64,000 bases of DNA. Origin: Clostridia bacterium (GTDB lineage: Bacteria; Bacillota; Clostridia; Christensenellales; Borkfalkiaceae). Below are positions 1-9,566 of this stretch, piece by piece. The stretch lies in the NCBI GenBank assembly GCA_017558105.1, contig JAFYWI010000012.1, positions 59,155 to 123,154 on the forward strand. The letters run 5' to 3'. The notes beneath the pieces are model-generated. The model saw only the letters and a list, made by a program, of their open reading frames with translations. It made no database searches and was not told the origin of the DNA. A program made the translations under genes and the position numbers. The first letter of the stretch is position 1. The number at the start of each line of letters is the position of its first letter.

Positions 1-440
1 CAACCTGCCATATTTCTGCAAGTGGTGGGTTTTTGCAAGGCGTTTTTTTAGACATGGTTAGAATAGGAATTCTTTTGTATGGCTACACTCCGTTCAAAAG
101 CAAAAAAATTTCGCTTAAACCTGTTATGAAAGTGTTTGCGCCAGTACTAAAAGTTAGAACTCTTTACCGTGGCAATTTTATTATGTACGGAAGCAAAAAA
201 GTTTTAAAAAAACAAAAGGTTTCTATTGTTAGGCTTGGTTATGCAGACGGGTTTTTTAGGCAGAAAAACTCTTTTACCATTAACAATAAATGTATGGATT
301 TAACTGCCGTTAAAGGCAAATATAAAAAAGAGTACGTTTGTATGGAAAATGCAGAAATCTTGGCAAAAAAACACAAAACCATTGCCTATGAAATTTTGGT
401 AAAGGCTACCATTAGGGCAGAAAAAATTTACGTTAAATAG
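1..440 (+). CDS. alr: Alanine racemase, C-terminal part (5' end outside window)
   Basis: The open frame runs in from the left edge with no start, and about 145 residues are visible. The family converts L-alanine to D-alanine with PLP for peptidoglycan. The visible part begins in the barrel (HISASGG, then VRIGILLYGY) and continues into the C-terminal beta domain. RLGYADG carries the catalytic tyrosine of the family, and CMD matches the conserved VCMDQ segment. It ends with the usual YEIL...R...Y pattern. The tract usually read as ANS is ASG here. Fold type is clear; the main lysine lies outside the window. It fits with ddl and murF-like genes near 54-56 kb, which act on D-Ala-D-Ala. Confidence 0.9.
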   Translation, partial: TCHISASGGFLQGVFLDMVRIGILLYGYTPFKSKKISLKPVMKVFAPVLKVRTLYRGNFIMYGSKKVLKKQKVSIVRLGYADGFFRQKNSFTINNKCMDLTAVKGKYKKEYVCMENAEILAKKHKTIAYEILVKATIRAEKIYVK

Positions 441-450
441 GGAGAAAAAC

Positions 451-1035
451 ATGCACTATTTAAAAACTTCTGGGGTTTTATACGCATATATATTTTCAAT
501 GTCGATAGTGGCTTACGGGATTATTTTAATAGAGTCTCCAACAGTAAAAGCCATATTATTTGTTTTAAACATACTTCTTTATTGTGCAGTAGTTGCCGCG
601 TTAATGTTTAAAGAAGGCATGGATTCGGTTAAAGTTCTTTATTCAAACAACCGACTAAGAGAAAGAATTGTAGAAACAGGCGAAGATATAAAACTTAAAA
701 GAGCAGAAGAATATGCTACTTATAAGGGCTTTATTTTTGGGGCTTTAGCATATGCTCCTTACGTTTTAATACTAATAGTGCACGCAATATTAACTTCTAT
801 TAACCCAACACTTCTTGGAGCAGGGCAAATTGGTGCTACTTTATATATGGTGTTTCATGCACCGGTAGGGTTGTGTTTTTCGGGTGCTATCACTGCAGGA
901 GTTTATTACATTGGGCTATACGGCATGGTAGTTGTTAGTATAACGGCAGGGATTTTTTATTTGTTGGGTGCAAGAAAAATATTTAAGCAACACGAAAGAA
1001 TAGAAAGTTATAACAAAAGTATTTACGGTGAATAG
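451..1035 (+). CDS. Four-helix membrane protein of unknown function
   Basis: This 194-residue protein is not recognised. It has hydrophobic stretches near residues 8-28, 35-55, 95-115 and 125-170, and a charged, probably cytoplasmic loop around 57-90 rich in Arg, Lys and Glu. It starts 10 bases after alr behind a GGAGAAAAAC SD and is followed 2 bases later by rsmD, so it probably belongs to the same transcript. Small integral membrane proteins of this kind are common between housekeeping genes in Clostridia; no function is assigned. Confidence 0.75.
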   Translation: MHYLKTSGVLYAYIFSMSIVAYGIILIESPTVKAILFVLNILLYCAVVAALMFKEGMDSVKVLYSNNRLRERIVETGEDIKLKRAEEYATYKGFIFGALAYAPYVLILIVHAILTSINPTLLGAGQIGATLYMVFHAPVGLCFSGAITAGVYYIGLYGMVVVSITAGIFYLLGARKIFKQHERIESYNKSIYGE

Positions 1036-1037
1036 TT

Positions 1038-1568
1038 TTGAGAGTTGTTGGTGGAATTTATAAAGGCAGGGTGCTTAACTCTTTTCGTGGCAACGAAGTT
1101 AGGCCTACTGCAGATATGGTTAGGGAAAGCCTTTTTAACATTTTGCAATTTAACATTGCTGGCAAGGTGTTTTTAGACCTTTTTTGTGGCACGGGTGCAG
1201 TTGGCATAGAAGCACTTTCTCGCGGGGCAGAAAAGGTGGTTTTTAACGACCTAAATAAAAGTAGTATAGAATTAACCAAAAGCAACCTAAATAAACTTGG
1301 CATTAATGAAAAAGTGCAAGTGGTTAACCAAAATGCGCTAACTTACCTAAATAATACGACGGAAAAATTTGACTTAATTTACGTAGACCCACCATATAAA
1401 GAAGGCATTTATTTGCAAACCATTGAACTTGCAAAAGGCATTCTAAAAGAAGGCGGGCTAATTATAGTAGAAGACGAGAAGCCTTTTAACGAACAAATTA
1501 AAGGGCTAGAAATAGTAGATAAAAGAAAGTATGGCAGAGTTCATTTAACTTTTCTTAAAGGTGAATAA
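1038..1568 (+). CDS. rsmD: 16S rRNA (guanine966-N2)-methyltransferase
   Basis: RsmD uses S-adenosylmethionine to methylate G966 of 16S rRNA in the small subunit. The SAM-binding motif LDLFCGTGAVG lies near residues 46-56. The catalytic DPPY motif of N2/N6 methyltransferases is at 117-120. The 176-residue length is normal. The chosen start is TTG at 1038, behind GGTGA, because the family begins MRVxGGxxKGR. It is followed 2 bases later by coaD, the order seen as ylbH-coaD in Bacillus. Confidence 0.95.
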   Translation: MRVVGGIYKGRVLNSFRGNEVRPTADMVRESLFNILQFNIAGKVFLDLFCGTGAVGIEALSRGAEKVVFNDLNKSSIELTKSNLNKLGINEKVQVVNQNALTYLNNTTEKFDLIYVDPPYKEGIYLQTIELAKGILKEGGLIIVEDEKPFNEQIKGLEIVDKRKYGRVHLTFLKGE

Positions 1569-1570
1569 AA

Positions 1571-2059
1571 ATGACAAAATGTGTTTTTGCAGGTACTTTT
1601 GACCCTTTTACCATAGGGCATTTGTACGTTGTTGAAGAGTGCTTAAAACAATACGATAAAGTTGTTGTTGCGCTTGGAATTAATACCGAAAAAACCCCTT
1701 ATTTTTCAAGGGAAGAAAGGCTAAGCTTGTTAAAAGAAGCCTTTAAGAATAACGATAGGGTAGAAGTGGTTTTCTTTGAAGGTTTATTAGTAGACTTTAT
1801 GAAGCAAAACGATATTTTTACTACCATTAGGGGAATAAGAGATAGTAAAGATTTAGAATACGAAAAAATTATGAGCAGAAACAACCGTAATTTTTGGGAA
1901 AAGGCTAATACGGAATTTGTTTTTGTTACCGGCGAAATAGCCAAGGTAAGTTCCACTAAAGTTAGAGAGTTGGTGCAAAAGGGTGAAGATGCCAGCCAGT
2001 TTATTCCGTTAGACGCAAGGGAATATTTTAACCAAATGGTTAAAGCAAAAAGAGATTAG
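1571..2059 (+). CDS. coaD: Phosphopantetheine adenylyltransferase
   Basis: CoaD transfers AMP from ATP to 4'-phosphopantetheine, the penultimate step of coenzyme A synthesis. The nucleotidyltransferase signature TFDPFTIGH is at residues 9-17 and the second motif SSTKVR at 127-132. Length 162 is typical. It follows rsmD closely, so translation is probably coupled. Its last 20 bases overlap the 3' end of convergent ylbJ, and no separate terminator hairpin was seen between the two. Confidence 0.96.
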   Translation: MTKCVFAGTFDPFTIGHLYVVEECLKQYDKVVVALGINTEKTPYFSREERLSLLKEAFKNNDRVEVVFFEGLLVDFMKQNDIFTTIRGIRDSKDLEYEKIMSRNNRNFWEKANTEFVFVTGEIAKVSSTKVRELVQKGEDASQFIPLDAREYFNQMVKAKRD

Positions 2060-3017
2060 AAAAAATTAAACCTATAATAAAATTTAAAGCCATTGAAAGT
2101 AGTTTAGAACAAACGAAAACGGTGGCTTTTATTTTTGCTTTTTTTAAGAAGGTTAAACTTTGAAAAATTACCGATAGCCCCCCAAACCCACAAAGGCTTG
2201 CAACAAGTGGCAAGGTTAACGGCATAATACCACAAACCGAAAGTGCCTTTAACCCGTTGGTGCATTCTAATAACCCAAAGGTAAAACCTTTTGCAAGGTT
2301 AAAATCGCCAAAAACGAAAGAAAATCCTTTTATTATTGGTGTTAAAAGGTTAAGTGAAGTTAACACTTCTAGCATTAAAGAAAATATTGTAATTAATCCA
2401 CCTATAAAAAGGGTAGAATTAACGCTACTAAAGATGCTTTCGTACAAAAGGTTATCTACCTTGTTTGGCGAAAAGGTGGTGTTTGTTTTTGGTTTTTCTT
2501 TTCGTTTATAAAAAGAAAAAATTATGCCAATAATTATTGAAGAAATTAAGTGGGTTGCAAATAAAATTAATCCAAAGTTAAGGCTAGAAAACATTATGCC
2601 ACCAATTGTTGCTATTAAAAACATTGGCGAAGAAGTAGAAGCAACGGCGCTAACTCTTTCTGCTTCCGTTTTATCAATTAGCCCCCCGTTTTTTAGGTCG
2701 CAAGCAATATTAGCGCCTATAGGGTAGCCAGAAATTAGGCTCATTATATAAGCGTAGCCACCTAACCCACTAATATTAAAACTAAACTTAAAAATTGGCG
2801 AAAGAAAGTTTGCAAGTTTACCCGTGCTTTTTAACGAAGACAACACGGCAGTAATAAAAAAGTATGGAAAAAGGGCAGGCAAAAGTGTGCCAACCCAAAG
2901 GTTAATTCCATAAAAAATTGCAGATTGATAATTACTGCCAACACACAACAATATTGCTAACGTAACCATTAAAACAAAAATGGCTACGTCTAAAAAATTC
3001 CTTGCTATTTTAACCAC
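2040..3017 (-). CDS. ylbJ: Sporulation integral membrane protein YlbJ
   Basis: A 325-residue polytopic protein with about eight hydrophobic segments and the nucleoside-recognition (Gate-like) sequence typical of YlbJ, including LISGYPIGA near residue 107 and the STSSPMFL segment near 128. YlbJ is made in the mother cell and is required for spore cortex formation; its transported molecule is uncertain. Association with coaD is known from Bacilli and Clostridia. The GTG start at 3017 is not preceded by a clear SD, so the start is uncertain. Its 3' end overlaps coaD by 20 bp. Confidence 0.88.
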   Translation of the reverse strand: MVKIARNFLDVAIFVLMVTLAILLCVGSNYQSAIFYGINLWVGTLLPALFPYFFITAVLSSLKSTGKLANFLSPIFKFSFNISGLGGYAYIMSLISGYPIGANIACDLKNGGLIDKTEAERVSAVASTSSPMFLIATIGGIMFSSLNFGLILFATHLISSIIIGIIFSFYKRKEKPKTNTTFSPNKVDNLLYESIFSSVNSTLFIGGLITIFSLMLEVLTSLNLLTPIIKGFSFVFGDFNLAKGFTFGLLECTNGLKALSVCGIMPLTLPLVASLCGFGGLSVIFQSLTFLKKAKIKATVFVCSKLLSMALNFIIGLIFSNLFLL

Positions 3018-3035
3018 GTTATATATTATTACTAC

Positions 3036-3064
3036 TTGAAAAAAAATATTATATATGGTAAAAT
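3036..3064 (+). promoter_or_regulatory. Promoter of rarA, giving a leaderless start
   Basis: TTGAAA (3036-3041), 17 bp, TAAAAT (3059-3064). Only six bases separate the -10 box from the rarA ATG at 3071, and no SD is present. Transcription should therefore begin at or within a base or two of the start codon. Confidence 0.65.
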
Positions 3065-3070
3065 ATTTTT

Positions 3071-4378
3071 ATGGATTTATTCGACTTTTTACCAGAAAAA
3101 ACTAAAAATATACCACTTGCAGAAAAAATGCGTGCAAAAACCTTGCAAGAGTTTATTGGGCAAGACCATATCGTTGCCGAAAACTCTTTGCTTCGCCGCG
3201 CTATTAAACTAGATAGGCTTGGCAGTTGCATATTTTGGGGGCCACCAGGGTGTGGCAAAACCACCCTTGCAAACGTTATTGCACTTGGTACTGACGGCGA
3301 GTTTGTTAAATTAAACGCAGTATCTTGTGGCGTTGCCGAAGTTAAAAAGGTTATAGAAGACGCAAAAACAAACGCAAAATTATATGGTAAAAAAACTTAT
3401 CTTTTACTAGACGAGTGCCATAGGTTTAGCAAAACTCAAAGCGATAGTTTGTTGCCTGCCATTGAAAACGGAGATATTATTTTTATAGGTTCTACCACCG
3501 AAAACCCTTACGCTTCAATGACACCTGCTATAGTTTCAAGGTGCAGAGTTTTTGAACTTAAAAGGCTAATGGAAAAAGATATTAAGGTTGCGCTAAACAG
3601 GGCGCTTAAAGACAAAGAAAGGGGTTTAGGCGCTTATAACGTAGAAATATTTGAAGATGCCTTAAACCATATTGCAAGCCTTTCTAAAGGAGATTTAAGG
3701 GTTGCGTATAACGCGCTAGAACTTGCCGTTTTAACAACCACGCCAGATAACACTGGAAAAATTACTATAACCTTAAAAGACGCAGAAGAAAGCATTCAAC
3801 AAAAAGCGCTTTCTTACGACGAGCAGTTGTATTACGATATTTTATCTGCATTTTGCAAAAGTTTAAGGGGTAGCGATTCTAACGCGGCGCTATATTATAT
3901 GCAAAGGTTAATTCAAGGTGGGTGCGACCCGTTGTTAATTATAAGAAGGGTTATTGCGCACTCTGCCGAAGACGTTGGCTTAGCCGACCCTAACGCACTA
4001 GTAATTGCAACAAGTGCTTTAACTGCGCTACAAAATATGGGCTTACCAGAAGGTTTGTTGCCTTTAACCCAAGCAATAATTTACGTTTGCGAAGCGCCAA
4101 AATCTAATTCAGTAGTAGTTGCTATGGATAGCGCTAAAGAAGATGCAGTTTCTAATCCAGACGATGAAATTCCATCTCACCTAAAAAACGCAGTTTACGG
4201 CTCTAAAGAAGATAAAGATAATTCTAAAAAATATAAGTACCCACATAATTACGGGGGCTGGGTAGAGCAACAATATTTGCCAAACTCATTAAAGAATAGG
4301 GTTTACTATACCCCTAGCGATAACGGTTATGAAAAAACTATAAAAGAAATTAGAAAACAAAAAGGCATTAAGGACTAA
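3071..4378 (+). CDS. rarA: Replication-associated recombination protein RarA (AAA+ ATPase)
   Basis: RarA is a clamp-loader-like AAA+ ATPase acting at stalled replication forks. Walker A GPPGCGKTT is at residues 57-65. Walker B LLLDECHRF at 111-119 has Cys where most relatives have Ile. Sensor-1 sequence STTENP and the C-terminal block YPHNYGGWVEQQYLP identify the RarA/MgsA family rather than RuvB or DnaX. Length 435 is normal. There is no SD, and the ATG sits 6 bases after a good -10 box, suggesting leaderless translation. tex follows after 3 bases. Confidence 0.95.
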   Translation: MDLFDFLPEKTKNIPLAEKMRAKTLQEFIGQDHIVAENSLLRRAIKLDRLGSCIFWGPPGCGKTTLANVIALGTDGEFVKLNAVSCGVAEVKKVIEDAKTNAKLYGKKTYLLLDECHRFSKTQSDSLLPAIENGDIIFIGSTTENPYASMTPAIVSRCRVFELKRLMEKDIKVALNRALKDKERGLGAYNVEIFEDALNHIASLSKGDLRVAYNALELAVLTTTPDNTGKITITLKDAEESIQQKALSYDEQLYYDILSAFCKSLRGSDSNAALYYMQRLIQGGCDPLLIIRRVIAHSAEDVGLADPNALVIATSALTALQNMGLPEGLLPLTQAIIYVCEAPKSNSVVVAMDSAKEDAVSNPDDEIPSHLKNAVYGSKEDKDNSKKYKYPHNYGGWVEQQYLPNSLKNRVYYTPSDNGYEKTIKEIRKQKGIKD

Positions 4379-4381
4379 ATT

Positions 4382-6664
4382 ATGGATTACTCAATTAAAC
4401 TTTCACAAGAATTTAACATTAGGCAAGATTATGCTAAAAACATTATTACTTTAATAGATGAAGATAACACTATTCCTTTTATTGCAAGGTACAGAAAGGA
4501 AATGACGGGCAGTTGCGACGACCAAGTTTTAAGGGAATTTGCCGATAGATTAAAGTATTTAAGAAATTTAGACAAAAGAAAACAAGAAGTTGTTGATTCT
4601 ATTACCGAACAAGGCAAAATTACAACGGAAATAATGGTTGCTTTGGCAGGGGCTGAAACTTTAACCGAAGTAGAAGATATTTATAGGCCTTTTAAGCAAA
4701 AAAGAAAAACAAGGGCTAGCGTTGCTATTGAAAAGGGCTTAAAACCACTTGCAGATAGCATTTTATTGCAAGAAGAAAACTTTAATTTAGAAGACGAAGC
4801 CTTAAAATTCGTTAGCGAAGAAAAGGGTGTAGAAAACGTTGAAAAAGCCATTTTAGGTGCGCAAGATATTATTGCCGAAGCCGTTTCAGACGATGCAGAA
4901 TTAAGAAAAGTTTTGCGTAAAAAACTTTTTGAAACGGGCGAAATATATTGTAAACTTTTAGAAAATGAAAATGCTAAAACTTACGATATGTATAAAGACT
5001 ATACCGAAAAGGTAGAAAAAATTCCATCACATAGAATTTTGGCTATTAACCGTGGCGAAAAAGAAGAATGCTTAAAGGTTAGCATTGCTATTCTTCAACA
5101 AGCCTTTATAGCAGAAATTAACAAAACTTACGTTAAAAACACTTCTAAAAGCGCAAAAATAGTTGAAAATGCGTGTAGCGATGCGTTTAGTAGGCTAATT
5201 TTCCCATCTATTGAAAGGGAAGTTAGAAGCGAACTAACCGAAAAGGCTAGCGAACAAGCAATAAAAATGTTTGAAGTAAACCTAAAACCACTTTTACTTC
5301 AACCACCACTAAAAAACAAAACTATTTTGGGGTTAGACCCTGCGTACAGAACGGGTTGCAAAATTGCCGTTATAGATAGCAAGGGCAACGTTTTAGATAC
5401 TTCAGTAGTATTTCCAACCCCACCACAAAACAAAATAGAAGAAGCAACCAAAACCTTACTTGCGTTAATTAAAAAACACAACGTAAACGTTATTTCTATT
5501 GGTAACGGAACTGCAAGCAAAGAAAGTGAAATTTTTATTGCTAACCTTATTAAAGAAAGTGGGTTAGACCTATCTTACGCAGTGGTTAACGAAGCAGGGG
5601 CTTCCGTTTATTCTGCAAGTAAACTTGGTGCGCAAGAGTTCCCAGATTACGAACCTGCACAAAGAAGTGCCGTTTCTATTGCAAGAAGATTACTTGACCC
5701 ATTGGCAGAATTAATTAAAATAGACGTTAAATCTATTGGCGTTGGGCAATATCAACACGATATGCCTGAAAATAGGTTAGAAGAAGTTTTAGGTGGCGTT
5801 GTTGAAGATTGTGTTAATAGCGTTGGTGTAGACTTAAACACGGCTTCCGTTTCACTTCTTTCTTACGTTGCAGGGCTAAATAGTGGTATTGCTAAAAATA
5901 TAGTTGAATACAGAAAAGAAAAAGCCTTTACTAGCCGTGAAGAATTATTAAAAGTTAAAAAACTTGGCGAAAAAGCCTTTTTACAATGTGCAGGCTTTTT
6001 AAGAATTGTTGACGGCAACGTTTTAGATAATACCGGCGTTCACCCAGAATCATATAAAGCCGTTGAAAAACTTTTAACTGCTACGGGCTATACGTTAGAA
6101 GACGTTGCAAAAGGGCAAATTTCCGATATCAAGCAAAAAATAGAAAAAATTGGGTTAATAAAACTTGCTAAAGAGTGCGAAGTGGGTGAATTAACCTTAC
6201 AAGATATTGTTAACGAACTATTAAAACCTGGTAGAGATATTCGCGAAAGTCTACCTAAACCAATTCTTCGTAGCGACCTTTTAGAAATGAAAGACTTAAA
6301 ACCTAATATGCACCTAACGGGTACTGTTAGAAACGTTATAGACTTTGGTGTTTTCGTAGATATTGGCGTGCATCAAGACGGCTTAGTGCATATTTCGCAA
6401 ATTTCCGATAGTTATATTAAACACCCTTCTGCCGTGCTAAAAGTTGGCGACGTGGTTAAGGTTAAGGTTTTAGAAGTTGATTTAGTAAAGAAAAAAATTG
6501 CTTTAACAATGAAAACAGATGAAAACCCTAAAGGCTTAACGGTGGAAAATCAACGTACCGATAGCGAAAGAAAACAAACGAGAAAAAATTTAGAAAAAAA
6601 TTCTGCTAAAAAAGAAAGCGAAGAAGATATTTTAAAAATGCTTTATAAAAAGTTTGGTAGATAA
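4382..6664 (+). CDS. tex: Tex family RNA-binding protein
   Basis: Tex proteins bind nucleic acid and affect transcription of certain genes; the exact role in Firmicutes is unclear. The 760 residues show the N-terminal helical Tex region, the YqgF/RNase H-like domain starting ILGLDPAYRTG near residue 313, the highly conserved SVGVGQYQHD-type block (here SIGVGQYQHDM), helix-hairpin-helix repeats around 485-545, and a C-terminal S1 domain around 640-710 beginning GTVRNVIDFGVFVDIG. A Lys/Glu-rich tail follows. It lies 3 bases after rarA with an AAGGA SD overlapping the rarA end. Confidence 0.95.
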   Translation: MDYSIKLSQEFNIRQDYAKNIITLIDEDNTIPFIARYRKEMTGSCDDQVLREFADRLKYLRNLDKRKQEVVDSITEQGKITTEIMVALAGAETLTEVEDIYRPFKQKRKTRASVAIEKGLKPLADSILLQEENFNLEDEALKFVSEEKGVENVEKAILGAQDIIAEAVSDDAELRKVLRKKLFETGEIYCKLLENENAKTYDMYKDYTEKVEKIPSHRILAINRGEKEECLKVSIAILQQAFIAEINKTYVKNTSKSAKIVENACSDAFSRLIFPSIEREVRSELTEKASEQAIKMFEVNLKPLLLQPPLKNKTILGLDPAYRTGCKIAVIDSKGNVLDTSVVFPTPPQNKIEEATKTLLALIKKHNVNVISIGNGTASKESEIFIANLIKESGLDLSYAVVNEAGASVYSASKLGAQEFPDYEPAQRSAVSIARRLLDPLAELIKIDVKSIGVGQYQHDMPENRLEEVLGGVVEDCVNSVGVDLNTASVSLLSYVAGLNSGIAKNIVEYRKEKAFTSREELLKVKKLGEKAFLQCAGFLRIVDGNVLDNTGVHPESYKAVEKLLTATGYTLEDVAKGQISDIKQKIEKIGLIKLAKECEVGELTLQDIVNELLKPGRDIRESLPKPILRSDLLEMKDLKPNMHLTGTVRNVIDFGVFVDIGVHQDGLVHISQISDSYIKHPSAVLKVGDVVKVKVLEVDLVKKKIALTMKTDENPKGLTVENQRTDSERKQTRKNLEKNSAKKESEEDILKMLYKKFGR

Positions 6665-6676
6665 TTAAGGTAGTAA

Positions 6677-8344
6677 ATGAAAGAACAAAAAAACGTATAT
6701 AAATGGTTAAACAATAGAACGGCTGGTCAAAAAGCAAAAATAGTGTGGCTAATTATATCTAACGCACTATTTTCTGCACTTTCCGTTGTTTTTGCCTTTG
6801 CCATTAAGGGTATTATAGACGGCGCAACCAACGAAAACAGAGAAGTAGGTAACAAGCAACTTTTAATTAGCGCAGTTATTATTTTTGCTATAATAGTGCT
6901 ACAATTTGTTTTTAGGTTTGTTATTAACGGGTTAACCGAACACATTAGGGGCAAGCTAGAAATATCTATTAAGGGCAACTTGTTTAGCCAAATTTTAGTA
7001 AAAAAATACGAAAAAATTAACCAAGTTCATAGTGGCGAATTAATTAACAGAATTACTGCAGATGCAACCATCGTTGCAGATGGTGTTACTAGCATTATTC
7101 CAACGGTAATTTCTGCATTAGTTAGGTTAATTTGCGCCATTATTGCGTTAGTTTATTTAGATTGGATTTTTGCCATTGCCTTTATTGTGGCTGGTGCGCT
7201 TGTGTTTTTAATTTTAACTGCAACAAGGGGGTTATTAAAAAACCTACACAAAAAGGCACAAGAAACAGACGGCAAAACACGTTCTTTTATGCAAGAGTGT
7301 ATAGAAAACCTACTTGCAATTAAAGTGTTCTCTGTTGAAGATAAAACAGACAAAAAAGCAGAAGAATTACAAAACGAAAACTTTAAGGTTAAAATGAAAC
7401 GTAAAAACGTTTCTGTATTAGGGCATGCATCTTACAACTTTATTTTTAGTGCAGGTTACGTTTTTGCCCTTATTTACGGCGCTCTTAAAATTGTTAAAGA
7501 CGTAATGACTTACGGCTCGCTTTCTGCAATATTGCAATTAGTTAATAACGTTCAAGTGCCGTTTGCATCTCTTTCTGGAATTGCTCCAAAATATTTTTCT
7601 TTAATAGCCTCTGCAGAAAGAATTATGGAAATAGAAGACTACGAAGAAGAAGTTAAAAGCAAATATTTTAACGTTAATTCCGTTTACCAAAACCTTTCTT
7701 CAATTGAAATAGCAAACCTAGGTTTTAAGTATAGCAGAGACATTGTTTTCGAAAAGGCTAACTTAACCATTGATAAGGGAGATTTTATTGCAATAACAGG
7801 TTCTTCCGGCATAGGCAAAAGCACCCTAATTAAACTTTTACTTGGCGTTTATGAAGTAGAAAAAGGTAGCCTAACTATAAAGGGCAAAGAAGATATAGAA
7901 ATAAATAGTTCTACAAGAAGATTGTTTGCATACGTTCCACAAGGTAATTCTTTATTTAGTGGCACGTTAAAAGAAAACCTTTGCTTTGTAGATAGAGTAG
8001 TTACAGATGAAGAAATTGAAAAAGCATTAGAAATAAGTTGCTTAAAAGATTTTCTTTTAGAACTACCTAACGGGTTAAATACCGTTATTGGCGAAAATGG
8101 TTTAGGGCTTTCTGAAGGGCAAGCGCAAAGGGTGGCTATTGCTAGGGCAATTTTATCTAAAGCACCCGTGCTTTTATTTGATGAAGCAACTAGCGCACTA
8201 GACGAAAACACAGAAGAAAAATTGCTTTCTAACCTTAAAAACCTTAACGACGTAACGCTAGTAATTATTACTCACAGAAAATCTGCACTATCTATTTGCA
8301 ACAGAAAAGTTAAAATACAAAGTAAAAAAATTGTAGAAATTTAA
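6677..8344 (+). CDS. ABC exporter half-transporter (fused membrane and ATPase domains)
   Basis: The 555 residues comprise an N-terminal six-helix type I exporter domain (about 1-320) and a C-terminal ATPase. Walker A TGSSGIGKST is near residue 372, the signature LSEGQAQRVAIARA near 477 (Glu replaces the first Gly of LSGGQ, as in many exporters), Walker B VLLFDEATSALDE near 496, and the switch histidine in ITHR near 531. Such proteins act as homo- or heterodimers exporting lipids, peptides or drugs. No second half-transporter is adjacent, so a homodimer is likely. Substrate unknown. It follows tex by 12 bases. Confidence 0.9.
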   Translation: MKEQKNVYKWLNNRTAGQKAKIVWLIISNALFSALSVVFAFAIKGIIDGATNENREVGNKQLLISAVIIFAIIVLQFVFRFVINGLTEHIRGKLEISIKGNLFSQILVKKYEKINQVHSGELINRITADATIVADGVTSIIPTVISALVRLICAIIALVYLDWIFAIAFIVAGALVFLILTATRGLLKNLHKKAQETDGKTRSFMQECIENLLAIKVFSVEDKTDKKAEELQNENFKVKMKRKNVSVLGHASYNFIFSAGYVFALIYGALKIVKDVMTYGSLSAILQLVNNVQVPFASLSGIAPKYFSLIASAERIMEIEDYEEEVKSKYFNVNSVYQNLSSIEIANLGFKYSRDIVFEKANLTIDKGDFIAITGSSGIGKSTLIKLLLGVYEVEKGSLTIKGKEDIEINSSTRRLFAYVPQGNSLFSGTLKENLCFVDRVVTDEEIEKALEISCLKDFLLELPNGLNTVIGENGLGLSEGQAQRVAIARAILSKAPVLLFDEATSALDENTEEKLLSNLKNLNDVTLVIITHRKSALSICNRKVKIQSKKIVEI

Positions 8345-8405
8345 TAATTTTGGGCAAAAAAGCCCCAAAAAAGCACATAAAAACACATTAATTTTAAAAT
8401 AGACC

Positions 8406-8434
8406 TTGCTTTTCGCAATAAAGTTTTGTATAAT
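8406..8434 (+). promoter_or_regulatory. Promoter of the NahK-like kinase operon
   Basis: TTGCTT (8406-8411), 17 bp, TATAAT (8429-8434). A strong SD, AAAGGGGG, lies at 8452-8459 ahead of the GTG start. Confidence 0.6.
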
Positions 8435-8464
8435 AAATACACTGCAATTATAAAGGGGGTTATT

Positions 8465-9556
8465 GTGACTATTCAAGAGATTTGTTCTCTTTTTGATATA
8501 GGTGGGCAATATATAGATTGTAGCGAACTTGGTATAGGAAACATTAACAGCACTTATATTATAGATTTTATTAGAGACGGCGAACAAAAACAATTTTGTT
8601 TGCAAAGAATAAACAAAAACGCATTTAAAAACCCAGAACAAGTTATGGATAACATTGTTAAAGTTACCAACTACGTTAGGGAAAAAACTATTCAAAAAGG
8701 TTTGCCTAGCAAAAGGTTTGTTCTTCGTGCGTTTAACGCTTTAGACGGAAAGCCTTTCGTTGTAGACGACAACGGCGATTACTGGCGTTGTTATAGATAT
8801 ATTAGAAACTCTGTTACCTACGATAGCACTAACGACCTAAACATTATAGAAAACGTAGGCAAAGCGTTTGGCAGGTTTCAAAACTGCTTAGACGGGTTTA
8901 GTGCAAGCGAACTTTACATAACCATACCAAACTTTCACAACACTATTAAAAGGTTTGAAGATTTTCATAAAGCAATTGAAGAAGACCCTTTTGATAGAGC
9001 AAAAAAAGTTAAGGTAGAAATAGAAAAACTACTTTCTTTTGAAGAAAGGGCAACAAAACTTCAACGTCTTTGCGATAGTGGAGATTTACCTATTAGGGTT
9101 ACCCATAACGATACGAAGTGTAATAACGTTAGTTTCGATAAAGACACAAACGAAGCTCTTGCCGTATTAGATTTAGATACGGTTATGCCAGGCTTAATCG
9201 CCCACGATTATGGCGATGCAATTAGGTTTATTGCCAACGCAGTTGTAGAAGACTGCCCAGATATTAGCAAGGTTAAAATAGACTTTAATAAATACGAAGC
9301 CTTTACTAAAGGTTTTTTAGGTGAAGTTAACAAAAGCCTTACAGAACTAGAAAAACAAACTCTAAACTTAGGTGTGTTTACCATAACCGTAGAACTTGCA
9401 ACAAGGTTTTTGGCAGATTACCTTAACGGCGATAAATATTTTAAAGTAAAATACCCAGGGCATAACGTTTTTAGAACAAAAAATCAAATTGCTTTAGCCG
9501 AAGATTTTATTAAACAAGAAGAAAAACTAAACGAAATATTAAAAAAATACTTATAG
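8465..9556 (+). CDS. N-acetylhexosamine 1-kinase-like phosphotransferase
   Basis: A 363-residue APH-fold kinase. It resembles bifidobacterial NahK, which phosphorylates N-acetylgalactosamine or N-acetylglucosamine at C1. Features shared with that group are GIGNINSTY near the N-terminus, HNDTKCNNV near residue 213 (catalytic loop, Brenner-type HxDxxxxN), DLDTVMPG near 236 (metal-binding Asp) and VELATRFLADYLNGD near 312. I chose GTG at 8465 over an in-frame TTG upstream because the SD AAAGGGGG precedes it at the right distance. Substrate is inferred only; the usual lacto-N-biose phosphorylase neighbours are absent. Confidence 0.8.
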   Translation: MTIQEICSLFDIGGQYIDCSELGIGNINSTYIIDFIRDGEQKQFCLQRINKNAFKNPEQVMDNIVKVTNYVREKTIQKGLPSKRFVLRAFNALDGKPFVVDDNGDYWRCYRYIRNSVTYDSTNDLNIIENVGKAFGRFQNCLDGFSASELYITIPNFHNTIKRFEDFHKAIEEDPFDRAKKVKVEIEKLLSFEERATKLQRLCDSGDLPIRVTHNDTKCNNVSFDKDTNEALAVLDLDTVMPGLIAHDYGDAIRFIANAVVEDCPDISKVKIDFNKYEAFTKGFLGEVNKSLTELEKQTLNLGVFTITVELATRFLADYLNGDKYFKVKYPGHNVFRTKNQIALAEDFIKQEEKLNEILKKYL

Positions 9557-9566
9557 GAAAGAAAAA

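Noticed and set aside
7849-8211. Minus-strand open frame of 120 codons
   Set aside because: It is antisense to the ABC exporter ATPase domain; composition is that of a shadow frame.
8345-8375. GGGC/GCCC hairpin after the ABC exporter as a terminator
   Set aside because: It is followed by A residues rather than T on the plus strand, so it is not a canonical terminator in that direction.
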